A stretch of DNA of 64,000 nt from Trichodelitschia bisporula. Lineage: Eukaryota; Ascomycota; Dothideomycetes; Phaeotrichales; Phaeotrichaceae. The stretch spans positions 507,509-571,508 of the forward strand of contig ML996706.1 of NCBI GenBank assembly GCA_010356995.1, read 5' to 3'. The translations under genes were made by a program, and so were the position numbers. The number at the start of each line of letters is the position of its first letter. Positions within the stretch are counted from its first letter, which is position 1. The notes beneath the pieces are model-generated. The model saw only the letters and a program-made list of their open reading frames with translations. It was not told the DNA's origin and made no database searches. This document shows positions 9,878-20,064 of this stretch, one piece after another.

Positions 9878-11064
9878 TCACAGCATGTCGGTATCCTCGC
9901 CATTACCATTCATAACCTCATCATCATCTTCCTCAACCTCTTCGCCGTCCAGTCCTAACCTCATCCGCGCAGGAATGTCCTTCTTGCTCCGCCGCGCCTC
10001 TTGCTCTGACCACTTCCGCGCACGCACCCACTCCTTGATCTTGGCCTCGCGATGTGCACCTTGGCTGCGCAGGATGGCCGAGTTGACGCGGTCAGCGACC
10101 TTGAGGCGCAGATCCGGGTTGAGCAGCTCGGAAAGCTGTGGCATCAAGGTCTCGGTCGAAAAGACGAGGAGAGCCATAGTTTTCTCAAGGTCGTCGAGGA
10201 ACTCCCTGTTGGTCGAGGCACGCGGCGCCAGCTGCGTAGTGGCAAAGTTGAGCGCAGGCATGATGTCCGTCGACGGAGGAGCGAGCGTGGTGCGGATGAG
10301 CTCAATGAGTTGCAAACGCAGAAGTGCAAAATGCAGCGCGCCGTCACGCTCGAGGATCTAACTCTTGTCAGCCGCATCGCGAAGAAGCGTTAAGCAAAAA
10401 GAGTAAAGTATTGCGTTCATACTCTAAAATGAAGTTGAGTTATCTTCAGCACAGCCCGAAGGCTAAGAGTGGTGCATGTATACTCATCTAATCATACGGC
10501 AAGGGGGAGACATGACGGGGAAAAATCGACTAACCTCTGGGTTCAACTCGTTGATACGCTCAATCGCCGTCTGGATGTTGCCTGCGTTGATAGCATTGCG
10601 AATCTCAACGCGTGCCTGCATCGACTCCTCATCCGGCGCCGGCTTGACGTTGGCTTCGACGGCAAACTTGCGCGCCGAGTTAGGGTAGCCCTCCTTGATG
10701 AGGTAGTCCATGATGACGGCGTTGATATCCCTATGCGCCATATTAGCAGCTGTCGGTTGGGATATGCGACAAGCAAACAGGTGAAACAGTCAATCAGATA
10801 CAAGTTAACATGTTCTCCACACGGAATTTTCGGAGAGATTCCCAACTTGATGGTTCATCATGCGAGACAGGGAAGAGGAAGCACAAAGAGATACTCACAT
10901 CTTGGATGGCTTGTGCTCCTCAACACGCCGCTCAAAACTGTGGCGAGTGGGAGTTGAAGGTGAGACGGTAGAGAAGCTCTGGCTTCATGTGAGCTGGAGG
11001 AATAGCAGCAGCAGAACCACTAGGGCCGCTGTACCATGGTGAACAGCAGTCACCGCTGTTCCAT
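9878..11064 (-). CDS. gid8: GID/CTLH ubiquitin ligase subunit Gid8
   Basis: Proposed exons 11054-11064, 10899-10937, 10535-10730 and 9878-10357 give 241 residues. Gid8 is a scaffold of the GID (CTLH) E3 ligase that degrades gluconeogenic enzymes. The LisH motif is INAVIMDYLIKEGYPNSAR, followed by the CTLH region VEIRNAINAGNIQTAIERIN and the CRA region (LERDGALHFALLRLQLIELI; FLDDLEKTMALLVF). The C-terminus is acidic (EEVEEDDDEV). Exons 3 and 4 are certain. Exon 2 (FERRVEEHKPSK) is well supported by the family motif HKPSKxDIN. The 11-nt first exon (MEQR) is the weakest point: it fits phase and a GTGACT donor, but another start upstream is possible. Introns 2 and 3 (about 170 nt) are long for this window. 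Confidence 0.88.
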
Positions 11065-11589
11065 GTGAAGCCTGGCGCGCAGAGCACAGCACAGGAGAGC
11101 TCGGCGTAGAGCAAGCGATGGGTGATGTTGCCGATAGAGAAGAATGGAGAGATTGGGGGAGTGAAGAGCTTTTTGTAGCTAGCGGGGAGGTCGGGGGGAG
11201 AAGGAAAGGAAGCGAAGAGGTTGAAGAGGGCTAGGAGCCGCAAGAGAAACTCGTAGCCGTCGTGCGCATGAATATTTGCGGACAGAAGCGGCAACGACTT
11301 TCTCATGTGGCCCCAAGAGAGGAGAGTGAAAGTGGGACCGGAAGCTTATGTCATACATGCACGGACCGCACGTGATATGCTAGCAATATGCCGAGCTTAG
11401 ACTCGACCTAATTGGCCAGATGTTGAAGCTCGGAGCTCGGGGCAACAGCTCAACCTCGAATTCGAGACGACGCCGGTGATACGAGTAGAGCTCGTGAGGC
11501 TGCTGCGGGACAGTTGCCCACGACTTCATCGCATATGGACGTGGATTGAGGACTCTTTTCTCCTTTTATCTCGTGAATCTACCGAAGCA
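11065..11589. other. Divergent intergenic region gid8 / uridine kinase
   Basis: Probable gid8 5' leader and both promoters. A frame from 11306 to 10932 (-) has no family features and is not called. Confidence 0.45.
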
Positions 11590-13098
11590 ATGGCGCATTT
11601 AGGAAGTCCTCCGCCGTCCCCATCACCATCCCCATCTCCACTCTCCGCTCCACAATCCTCCCCACCCTCCCCCGTGACATCTGCCACAATGGCGACCGAC
11701 GAACCGCCCTCCCTCTCCCAGCGCGCGCACTACTCGCCGCCATGGGCAAATACGAGCATAATTGGCATCGCCGGAAGCTCCGGCTCGGGGAAGACGTCGC
11801 TCGCGCTGGCGATAATCGCCTCGCTGAACCTGCCGTGGGTGGTGATTCTGTCCATGGTATGCCCAGATATACATCTATCCAGTCTCCAGTCCCAGCTAAC
11901 AGCACGACTTCAGGACTCCTACTACAAGCCCCTAACCCCCGCCCAATCCCGCCTCGCCTTCGCCAACGAATTCGACTTCGACTCCCCCGACGCAATCGAC
12001 TTCGACATCCTCGTCTGCAACCTACGCGCCATCCAGGCGGGCAAAAAAGCCGAAGTCCCCGTGTACTCCTTCGAGAAACACGCCCGCCTCCCTAAGACCA
12101 CAAGCATCTACTCCCCCCACGTCCTGATTCTAGAAGGCATCTTCGCCCTCCACGACCCGCGCGTGCTGTCCATGCTCGACCTCAAAGTCTTCGCCGAAGC
12201 AGACGCCGACCTCTGCCTCTCCCGGCGCCTCCTCCGCGACGTCCAATCCCGCGGCCGCGACGTGTCGGGGTGCATAAAGCAATGGTTCAAATTCGTCAAG
12301 CCCAACTTCAGAAAATACGTCGAACCCCAGCGCGACCTCGCCGACATCATCGTCCCCCGCGGCATCGAGAACAAAGTCGCAATCGACATGATAACATCCC
12401 TAATCCGTCGCACCCTCCTGCAAAAATCCCACCTCCACACAAGCCACCTAGCTTCCCTCTCGCGTCTGACCCGCCCCCACCCCTTGCCGGATAGTATATC
12501 CACCCTGCCACGCACACCGCAAACCCGCGCCCTGACGCACACGCTCACCCTCCCGACTACTTCGCGAGAAACATTTATCCACACGTTCGACCGCCTGGCC
12601 ACACTGCTCATTGAGCAGGCCCTCACATATGCGCCTTTCGTGCCCCACACCGTAACAACGCCCACAGGCCACTCGTACGCCGGGCTCACGGAGGAAGGCG
12701 AAGTCAGCACGGTCCTGCTCCTGCGTGGCGGATCCTGTCTCGACACCGCGCTGCGCCGTTCACTCCCCGATTGCCGCGAGGGCCGCCTGCTCATCCAAAC
12801 CGACCACCGCACCGGGGAACCAGCTCTACATTTCCGCGCTCTACCCAAGGACATCGCCTCCCATAGCCTGGTCCTTTTGTTGGATGCGCAGATGAGCTCC
12901 GGGGGCGCGGCGTTGATGGCCGTACGCGTGCTTGTTGATCACGGTGTTGCGGAGGAGAGGATCGTGCTTGTTGCGTTTGAGGCTGGACGGGACGGGGTGG
13001 CGAGGCTGGTGGGTGTTTTTCCTGGTGTTCGGGTTGTGGTTGCTAGACTGGGGGGTGGGGAGGGGAGGTGGGTTGAGGGAAGGTATTTGGGGTGTTGA
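11590..13098 (+). CDS. urk1: Uridine/cytidine kinase with C-terminal UPRTase-like domain
   Basis: Exons 11590-11856 and 11914-13098 give 483 residues. The 57-nt intron is a multiple of three and has no stop, so an unspliced reading is also open; the GTATGC donor and CTAAC branch support removal. The enzyme phosphorylates uridine and cytidine in pyrimidine salvage. Residues 1-55 are a Pro/Ser-rich leader. The P-loop is GSSGSGKTS (62-70), followed by DSYYKPLTP, ANEFDFDSPDAIDFD, PVYSFEKHARL, VLILEGIFALHD and the lid RRLLRDVQSRGR. The C-terminal third is UPRTase-like with the PRPP loop region LLLDAQMSSGGAALMAV; as in other fungal Urk1 proteins the loop is altered from the active UPRTase form, so its catalytic state is unclear. 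Confidence 0.93.
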   Translation: MAHLGSPPPSPSPSPSPLSAPQSSPPSPVTSATMATDEPPSLSQRAHYSPPWANTSIIGIAGSSGSGKTSLALAIIASLNLPWVVILSMVCPDIHLSSLQSQLTARLQDSYYKPLTPAQSRLAFANEFDFDSPDAIDFDILVCNLRAIQAGKKAEVPVYSFEKHARLPKTTSIYSPHVLILEGIFALHDPRVLSMLDLKVFAEADADLCLSRRLLRDVQSRGRDVSGCIKQWFKFVKPNFRKYVEPQRDLADIIVPRGIENKVAIDMITSLIRRTLLQKSHLHTSHLASLSRLTRPHPLPDSISTLPRTPQTRALTHTLTLPTTSRETFIHTFDRLATLLIEQALTYAPFVPHTVTTPTGHSYAGLTEEGEVSTVLLLRGGSCLDTALRRSLPDCREGRLLIQTDHRTGEPALHFRALPKDIASHSLVLLLDAQMSSGGAALMAVRVLVDHGVAEERIVLVAFEAGRDGVARLVGVFPGVRVVVARLGGGEGRWVEGRYLGC

Positions 13099-13202
13099 TA
13101 TCAGTGGGCGCGACGTATATACACCTGCATACATCTGGGATGGGAAGCGGTTTAATGACTACGGGCTATGTCTACTGAGCTTCACTGCCACCGTCCACCA
13201 GC

Positions 13203-14230
13203 CTAGCCCTGCATCTCGATCCCCCCAGCGCCATGCAGCGTCTCTCCCGTGAAATACGATCCCAGCGGCGAAGCTAGGAACACATACGCCGTAGCCACCT
13301 CGACAGGCATACCGGGGCGGTTCAGCGGTTCTTCGCCGTGCGTGCCCAGACCCTCCATCGCCTCGGGCGGATTTCCCTTGGTCGCGGACTGGAGGGGCGT
13401 CCAGCTGGGATGACGTCAGCAAGAAATAGACATGGAAGTGGGAAAGGAGGGAAGACGCACATAATCCCCGGCGCAACAGCATTGACCCGAATACCCTTGC
13501 CCGCTAGCTGCTGCGCCAGCGAGCGTGTAAATGTGGTTATCGCCCCCTTGGTGCTGGAGTAGTCGACTAGTTGCGGGTTGCCCATGTAGCCCGCCACGGA
13601 CGCTGAATTCACGATCACAGACCCGCGCTTCATGTGCGGGACGGCGTACTTTGTGAGCGCGAACATGGAGAGGATGTTCGTGCGGTACGTCTTTTCAACC
13701 ACGGAGAGATCGATTTGCGTGATGTCTTCTGAAATCTCCTGCATCGCGGCTGCGTCGCGTCAGCCTTGCCCAGCATCCACCCAAAACCGCAACTCACCGT
13801 TATTAACCAGCACATCCACCCTCCCAAACTTCTCCACATGCTTCTCTACAAACTGTTTGCACTGGTTCTCATCTTTCACATCCCCCGGCATGAGATTCAC
13901 CCTCCTCCCCTCCTTCTCAATCCGCTCCGCCGTCCACTTCGCATCCTCCTCTTCCTCCGGCAGATACACAATGGACAAGTCCGCGCCCTCGCGCGCCATC
14001 AGCAGCGCCACCGCGCGCCCGATCCCCGAATCGCCGCCCGTGATCAGCACCGCTTTGTCCTTCAATAGCCCGCGCCCCTCGTATTCTTTCAGGTAGGGCT
14101 TGCCGTCGGAGGACCAGTGCTCGAGTTGCGTCCATGCGGCGGGAGGGTCGAGGTTTGCGTCGAGCCCTGGGCCGCCGGTTTGGGATTGCGGCTTTATGCT
14201 TGTGGAGGGGTAGGCTGTGGGGGTCGGCAT
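13203..14230 (-). CDS. Short-chain dehydrogenase/reductase (YhdF/YghA-like, NADP-type)
   Basis: Exons 13798-14230, 13461-13749 and 13203-13404 give 307 residues. Classical-type extended SDR: cofactor motif TGGDSGIGRA (64-73), LVNNAAMQE after the first splice, the Ser in IVNSASVAGYMG and the YSSTKG catalytic Tyr/Lys pair, ending in FTGETLHGAGGIEMQG. The N-terminal 50 residues carry the PGLDANLDP/KPYLKEYEGRGLLKDK lead typical of general-stress SDRs related to bacterial YhdF and YghA. Substrate unknown. No pathway neighbours; stress or sugar-alcohol metabolism is only a guess from the family. Confidence 0.9.
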
Positions 14231-15044
14231 TGTGTGTTGCGAGTATGTAGGTATTTGTGGTTAGGTCTTGGTTTGGTAGTTTGGGGTCAATGTGCGGGAG
14301 ATTGGAGGATTGGAGAGGAATTGGTGAGGGAATTGAAGATGAGGGGTTTCATGACGGATCGTCGGGGGATTTATGTTGGACGGGCAGATCGCGATTGCCA
14401 TGTTTGCCTTATGGGGAGTGTTTATGTGCCGCAGTATGAAGTCAATGGGACGTCATCGCCGAGGGGTCGGGATTGGTGGGGTGGTGGGGTTGCCTTGCAC
14501 CGTGGGAGGGAGCAGCTCCTCGCTTCAATTGAGCTCTTTTCGCAGAGCCTTCTATAGATGGCTTCTCGAACAGGCTGCTCTGCATCTAATGCAGCTTACA
14601 GATTGTGGTGATAATAGCTCCTTGACACGGCGTGCTTCCGTGCTGCATCTAACGCGGCTATCAAATTGGAGCGAGGATGCTTGCTTGAGGCTGAGATTTC
14701 GGGAGGCGACACAGAGCTGATGCGAGACGACGCAGTCCTTGATTGTCACCTCGATCCTGCAATTCATCCCTACCAACCTCGCAAGATTGCTGCTTAATGA
14801 CGGAGATGACTGTCTCGCATCTGGTCCGTGAAAACAGCCTCCACCTCCTCATCTCAGCGTCAGTGGCACGTAAACTCGACAAGACGGCATAGTACACGCT
14901 CTGCCTGGCTGTCAAGCACATGTGAGGTTGAAAGAAGTTACTGCCGTTACAAGGCAAGGTTCAAAATAACCGAGCCATCACTAACTGCCCATCCATCCCT
15001 CATTGCAACGAAGCAGCCGTCTCTACGCAACCAGATTCCGAAAT
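14231..15044. other. Intergenic region, about 0.8 kb
   Basis: Upstream region of the SDR and downstream of thioredoxin. A ~15-bp element (GCATCTAANGC) occurs near 14582 and 14645. No gene recognised. Confidence 0.45.
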
Positions 15045-15475
15045 TTACGCTTCAATGTACTTCTTGATAGCCGTCTCAATAGCCGGTGGGTTCGCACCCA
15101 CCACCTCGCCCAGCTTCTCGCCGTTCTTGAAGAAATAGAACGTGGGCATGGCACGCACACCCAGCTCGGCAGCGGCGTCGGCCACGTCGTCGACGTCGAG
15201 CTTGTAGAACTTGGCGTCGGGGTACCTTTTGGAGAATCTGCCATGTGTCAGTCCATATCCTCTCTTTTTCTCCGGTATTCGGGGGACGTACTCGACGATC
15301 TTGGGCGCGACGACCTTGCAGGGACCGCACCACGTCGCGAAGCAGTCGATCACGACGAGCTTGTCGCTCTGGATGAGCTCATTGAGAGCCTGCTTGCTGC
15401 GCGGGGGTCAGCGCGTTTTCATCGCAGGAGGCGCAGAGCTTACCTTTGAAGGTTGTGGACGCCGCCTTCGCTCAT
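15045..15475 (-). CDS. trxA: Thioredoxin
   Basis: Exons 15444-15475, 15292-15396 and 15045-15237 give 109 residues, the standard cytosolic thioredoxin length. It is a disulfide reductase for ribonucleotide reductase, peroxiredoxins and others. The active site WCGPC is at 33-37 in VIDCFATWCGPCKVVAPK; the core continues FSKRYPDAKFYKLDVDDVAD, the cis-proline turn AMPTFYFFKNGEK and the end AIETAIKKYIEA. The 32-nt first exon codes MSEGGVHNLQ. The exon-2 donor (GTACGT) and the third-exon acceptor restore PKIVEFSKRYP. Confidence 0.95.
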
Positions 15476-16446
15476 TTTGCTGGTGGTGCTGAATCTGAAG
15501 GCTTGGGGATAGAAGATGGGTTGTGGGCGGTAGGGGGCTCTTGTGACAGAGGTAAGTATGGATCTGCGGAGAGGTTGAGCGGCGAACATGGAGAGGAAGG
15601 GGAGTTAGATATATACACGGACGAGGGGCAGGCGGGGAGGTTTGGCGGCTTGTTTCTTTGCGGGGCGGACAGGGCTTTAGCGATGGGTGGCGCCAAGTGC
15701 CCGGGATATGTTGGGAGGGGTGACAAATGGGGGATGACGAAAGCGATGTGATATGATATTTTCACGACGTACCTCGATTCTAGCAGTGGGAATACTGTAG
15801 GAAGGCGGAGTTGGGAAGGCGGAAATAGTGATCACAAAAACTGACAGAGGGTGGCGCGAGTAGATATCAAATGATGGAGGTGGTTATAAAGCGCATGACT
15901 TCAGCCCTTCAGCCCGACTGATCTGCTTAGATATCCAGACATTCCAGGCTCTCGTTCCCTTGCCTTCGCTCCTGATCGATATTTGCTACTGGTCAATGAA
16001 GGGATAGTAGGGCAGGCACGTCATCACTAGCCTTCCACGTTCGATGCACGAGTACACGCTATTCGCTCCCTTCTCTCCCTTCGCTGCCCTTCGCTTATTC
16101 ACCCTCAAGGCCCAAAGTGTCGTCATGCATCTACCCCTCACCTCAACCCCGCACCGTCCGCATGCGAAAGGCACGAACAACCGCCTCGTCGGAATGCTGG
16201 GCGCTGCCTTTGCGCGCAGAAAGTGGCTGTGCGATAAGCTTCAAGCCTTATAGGCACCAGCATGCCACAGGCGCCACAATCGCGCGGAATTGAGCCACGT
16301 ATATACGCCTGTGCCACAACGGGGTCAACTTCTGCGACGCATCACATCTTGGCATTTGATGCCGCTCCCTATCTTTAACTCCCACGTTCTCTCCGATCTA
16401 CGTCTGGCCCTGCCTCAAACAATCTTTTACTCGAGATAGTCTCACC
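15476..16446. other. Intergenic region, about 1 kb, divergent thioredoxin / H4 variant
   Basis: Contains both promoters. Pyrimidine-rich, CT-repeat-like sequence precedes the H4 variant start. No frame with protein-like features; no RNA gene seen. Confidence 0.45.
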
Positions 16447-17285
16447 ATGGCGCGTATGAATTCATTGTCTGCCGCTCGGGGCCGCGCTATCCCCCGCTCC
16501 ACTACTCGCTCAGTCACCGTCGATGACTCGTTCTTTACCTCGTCCAACCCGGGCCATGCGTATGGCACACGTCGGGCTGATCCTGGGGAACCTTCGACCG
16601 GCTCCCGCGCGGCTGCTGAGGCTCGCGCCGCCCGCGCCCGTGCCGTGTTTCAGCAGAGTGGTGGGAAGGGTTCTAGAGGTCTAGGCGTCTCTGGTCTTAA
16701 GCGTCACCGGTAGGACTCATGTTGGCCTTTCTCATATCAAGCTGATTACTTGTAGCAAGGTGCTACGCGACAACATAAATGGCATCACCAAGGGTGACGT
16801 TCGGTGCACATTATGGTGCTCTTGTTGTATAATTCGACGGGTTACTGACACTCTGTAGTCGCATGGCTCGTCGTGGCGGGGTCAAGCGCATCTCTTCAGA
16901 TATCTACTCTGCTGCTCGCCTTGCGTTGAGGGAGCGGCTGAGTCTTGTATGCTGCTATCTAACGGGAGACATGGAGCTTGTTTGCTGATATATCATAGCT
17001 ACTGAAGCAGATCGTTCTCATGGTTGGTACGTACTGGCATGTGCAGTATGTATCTGAGACTACGCTAACTATCACAGAGGTGTGCAACCGGAAGACAGTC
17101 ACTGTCATGGACGTAGTTTGGGTGCTCAACAGGGTATGGTCCTCCAAGCCCTAGGAAGAAAGTCATGCTAACAGTAGTCCACAGAACGGCGCCCCGATTT
17201 ACGTGAGTGACATTGTCGACGCGTATCGTCCTCCTACTGACAGTTGCAGGGCTTCGGTGAGCCTGAGTTTGGCCGCCACAAGTAG
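16447..17285 (+). CDS. Divergent histone H4 variant with ~70-residue N-terminal extension
   Basis: Seven exons (16447-16709, 16756-16803, 16859-16946, 16999-17026, 17078-17133, 17185-17202, 17250-17285) give 178 residues against 103 for canonical H4. After an Arg/Ala/Ser-rich extension (1-70) comes an H4-like tail GGKGSRGLGVSGLKRHRK and the histone fold: VLRDNINGITKGDVRRMARR, GGVKRISSDIYSAARLALRE, a diverged alpha-2 (LLLKQIVLMVEVCNRKTVT) and the end VWVLNRNGAPIYGFGEPEF. The tail lysines of canonical H4 at 5, 8 and 12 are partly lost or moved. Loop 1 and the C-terminal YGFG are kept, alpha-2 is strongly changed. Six introns, including 18- and 28-nt exons, contrast with the few introns of core histone genes. 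Filamentous ascomycetes are known to carry an H4 variant (hH4v); this is probably such a gene. Its role is unknown. Confidence 0.9.
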
Positions 17286-18128
17286 TTTCTGTTGGGATTT
17301 CTGCATCTCGCTTATGATACCCACGGTCTGTCCGGTCTTCGGCGTTATGGGACACTCTTTCGGACATTATCTAGCGGAGTTCAGCGGGGCGACGGGTCAC
17401 AAATTCTCAACATAGTCGGGTTGTGTACGGCAGATAGCGCAATGAACCAGGCTTTTCCACGGAGTTTCTCCCCTTCTTTTCCGGACATGCATAGATGGTG
17501 ATTTGCCCACCGCAGCGCGACGCGCATAGCGTAAGCCCGGACCCGGCGATGGTTACACGGCGTCTTTTGACGCTTTGTAGCACCCGATTCCATTCACGTC
17601 CGATATCTGACAGCGCGCCCCAAGCAGGCAACCCAGTTCGCTCTTTCGTTGCGGTGGCCCGGACGTTTCGGAGGATTCAAATCCACAATGACCTGCAGGA
17701 ACAGGATCATTCGCTTGTTCCGGTGCCACACCCTACTGCACTCACCCCGTTACAGAGTGTCTGCGGCTGAGATGTCCACACCGTCGGGTCTTGGACAAGC
17801 GTTTCATGTTTTATTTGCCCGCATCCTGGTGCTCGGGATGAATCTCGGAGGCGTGGTTGTGCAGCGTTAAGCCACCGGAATATCGGCGATTTCATGGGTT
17901 TGAAAGCCCGGTTTCTGGGAATGCGAGGCTGAGAGTGGGATGAAGGAGCTTGTGGTGTTGGGTGTCTTTTTTCTGGTGAGTATATATGGACTGGAGAGGG
18001 TTGGCATTTCTGGTTCTTCGTCAAGCATCGTCCTTCCCATTCTGCCCTTTTCACGGCTCACTCGCTCGCTAGCCGTACTCTAACTCTTCGCCATTCGTTC
18101 AGTGTCCACGGGTGGTCATTCTTTCACG
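17286..18128. other. Intergenic region, about 0.8 kb
   Basis: Between the H4 variant and the secreted repeat protein. A pyrimidine-rich stretch (18020-18100) just before the next start resembles a fungal core promoter. No gene recognised. Confidence 0.45.
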
Positions 18129-19583
18129 ATGATTTTCCCTCTTCTCGCGTTGGCTCTGCCCGGCCTGGTCATCGCTAGCTCGGAGGCGCCTTGCTCGACT
18201 AGCAGCTTCACTGCGGTCGTGGATCCGACTCTGACGGCTTCCATCTCGGGACATGCGAGCTCCGGGCGTGTCAAGCCCGCTCATTCATCTCGCCGCCCCG
18301 CGCTATCAAATACGACCACGCGTGCCCCATCCCCTGTGGACGACGAACCGACCACGCCTCTCCTCGCCTCAACCTCCACAGAGACCCCAACCATCTTCAA
18401 CGTCTCAAGCAAATTTCCCTTCTCCCTCTCCGGCTCCACCCTCATCCACCTCACTACCGCCTCCCTCCTCCCCCGCTCCGAACCCTGCACAACCCACACC
18501 ACCTCCACCACCGTCACAGTCACCGTGGACCCAACCACCACCTCCATGGCCGCATTCATAACCCCCTGGTCCGCCGGCATCTCAGACGCGCAGTATGAGA
18601 CGGCGGCCGCCCCCCCTCCGGTTGTGTTCGTAGCTCAGGCTCAGGCAGGGGTGAGCGGGACGAACACCACGCTCACGCGGACGGAGGCGAGGACTAGGAC
18701 CGCCACCCTGGTACTCACCGACCCGCGCACCTCGCTCACATTCACGGATGCCAGCACCAGCGCTACGGCGACGCTGACGATCACCGAGCCGCTCACAGAC
18801 ACGGCTGATGCGGACATGGCTGATGCCGAGCTGGCGTCTACGAGTTATGATCTGCTGAGCAAATACCCCTTCAGTCTGTCCGGGAGCACGATCATCCACC
18901 TCTCCACCGTGACGGGCCTGGGTAAGCGCAGGCGCGCATATGCGACTGGGCATGCGGGGAGTGTGAACCCGGAGGCTACGGGGCGTCCGGAGGCGAAGAA
19001 TGAGACGGGGCATCATCACGAGCACGGGGCTAACTCGACGGCCGAGAATCCAGCACCTACCTCCACGGACCTGACCATCGCCTCGGCAGCCGCGCTTGCC
19101 GTTCCCGCTGCCGCTCCCGCTGCCGCTACGACGCAGGCTCCGGCCGAAGCTCCGGCAACCACGGAGGAAGCGGCGACGAGTTATAACTTACTGAGCAAAT
19201 ATCCCTTCTCGCTGTCTGGGAGTACGATCATTCACCTCTCCACCGTGACGGAGCTGGGTAAGCGCGAGGAGCCGTGCACAACCCACGCCTCGCCCTCCCC
19301 CTCGGGCACGGACAAGAGCGTATCCTTCGGACATCCGCCCTCGGGTGTGCCGGCAAGGTCAACGCTTTTGACGGTTGCGTCGGGGGTGGGTAATGGTTTT
19401 GGCGATACTGTGCGCTCGAGTCTTGAGACGGGTGGGTTCCCGAGTGCGTCGGACGCTGGGCATGAGAGGCGGTATCAGTCGCCGGACTGGCGCCGGCGGG
19501 ATCAACCGCCGACATGGCGCCGTCGGGATCAACCGCCGGCCTGGCGCCGGCGTCGTGGGGTTGCGGTGCTGCCGGCGGTTTGA
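18129..19583 (+). CDS. Secreted Ser/Thr/Ala-rich repeat protein with dibasic processing sites
   Basis: Intronless, 484 residues from the ATG at 18129; an ATG 27 nt upstream adds nine residues. The chosen start gives a clean signal peptide (MIFPLLALALPGLVIAS). The body is rich in Ser/Thr/Ala with N-glycosylation sequons. A ~26-residue element occurs three times (18396-18476, 18846-18929, 19182-19265): core SKYPFSLSGSTIIHLSTVT, nearly identical in copies 2 and 3, variant in copy 1. Copies 2 and 3 end in LGKR and copy 1 in LLPR; EPCTTH follows copies 1 and 3. The C-terminus repeats RRRDQPPxW (19476-19559). Lys-Arg and Arg-Arg are Kex2-type cleavage sites, so the protein may be cut into peptides, like fungal kexin-processed repeat proteins such as the repellent Rep1. 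No tyrosinase-like or UstYa gene lies nearby. Function not known. Confidence 0.8.
   Translation: MIFPLLALALPGLVIASSEAPCSTSSFTAVVDPTLTASISGHASSGRVKPAHSSRRPALSNTTTRAPSPVDDEPTTPLLASTSTETPTIFNVSSKFPFSLSGSTLIHLTTASLLPRSEPCTTHTTSTTVTVTVDPTTTSMAAFITPWSAGISDAQYETAAAPPPVVFVAQAQAGVSGTNTTLTRTEARTRTATLVLTDPRTSLTFTDASTSATATLTITEPLTDTADADMADAELASTSYDLLSKYPFSLSGSTIIHLSTVTGLGKRRRAYATGHAGSVNPEATGRPEAKNETGHHHEHGANSTAENPAPTSTDLTIASAAALAVPAAAPAAATTQAPAEAPATTEEAATSYNLLSKYPFSLSGSTIIHLSTVTELGKREEPCTTHASPSPSGTDKSVSFGHPPSGVPARSTLLTVASGVGNGFGDTVRSSLETGGFPSASDAGHERRYQSPDWRRRDQPPTWRRRDQPPAWRRRRGVAVLPAV
18846..19265 (+). repeat. Two near-identical coding repeats (third, diverged copy at 18396-18476)
   Basis: The 84-bp segments 18846-18929 and 19182-19265 code almost the same peptide and share most bases despite 250 bp of unrelated sequence between them. 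This suggests either recent duplication/gene conversion or strong selection on the peptide. Confidence 0.85.
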
Positions 19584-20064
19584 GTGGATGTGGTGAGTGG
19601 GCGGCGGTAGAGTCGAGGCTTCCGCGTTCTTGAGTCTGTGGCTGTGTCCTTTTGGGTTGTCGAGTCCGATACGGGAAATCGGCAGGCCGGGTGCGAGAGC
19701 GGGCTCATGCGCGTTCACTTCATTTCGTTACTCCTTTGGGTTCTTTGGGTTCTTTGGGGGAAGAGATGGTTGGCGGATATACAAATGCTTCGGGGCAGAG
19801 ATGCTGTTGGAGGATATATAAGTGGAATTTGAATGGATTGGGCATGGATATGGCGACTGAACCTCAACCTCGTGATAGCGAACCAATCTCAAAGCTTTTA
19901 TGGATAGCTCTACTTGCCTTATCGAGCCGGAGTTCCTACGTCATAGGTTAAGCGAATGCGGGGCTTGGGCTTGGTGCCCCTCATCAACCTCTCTATAAGC
20001 AAACACTCACGAACGTGTGTTCACTTCGTCCAATTCCACACTTTCGACAATCCCCACAGCCATC
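19584..20064. other. Intergenic region
   Basis: Contains a short TTTGGGTTC tandem near 19735 and a G-rich 3' UTR of the repeat protein. No gene seen. Confidence 0.45.

Noticed and set aside
12108-12854. 248-codon - strand frame opposite the uridine kinase
   Set aside because: Antisense shadow, Arg/Ser-rich, no motif.
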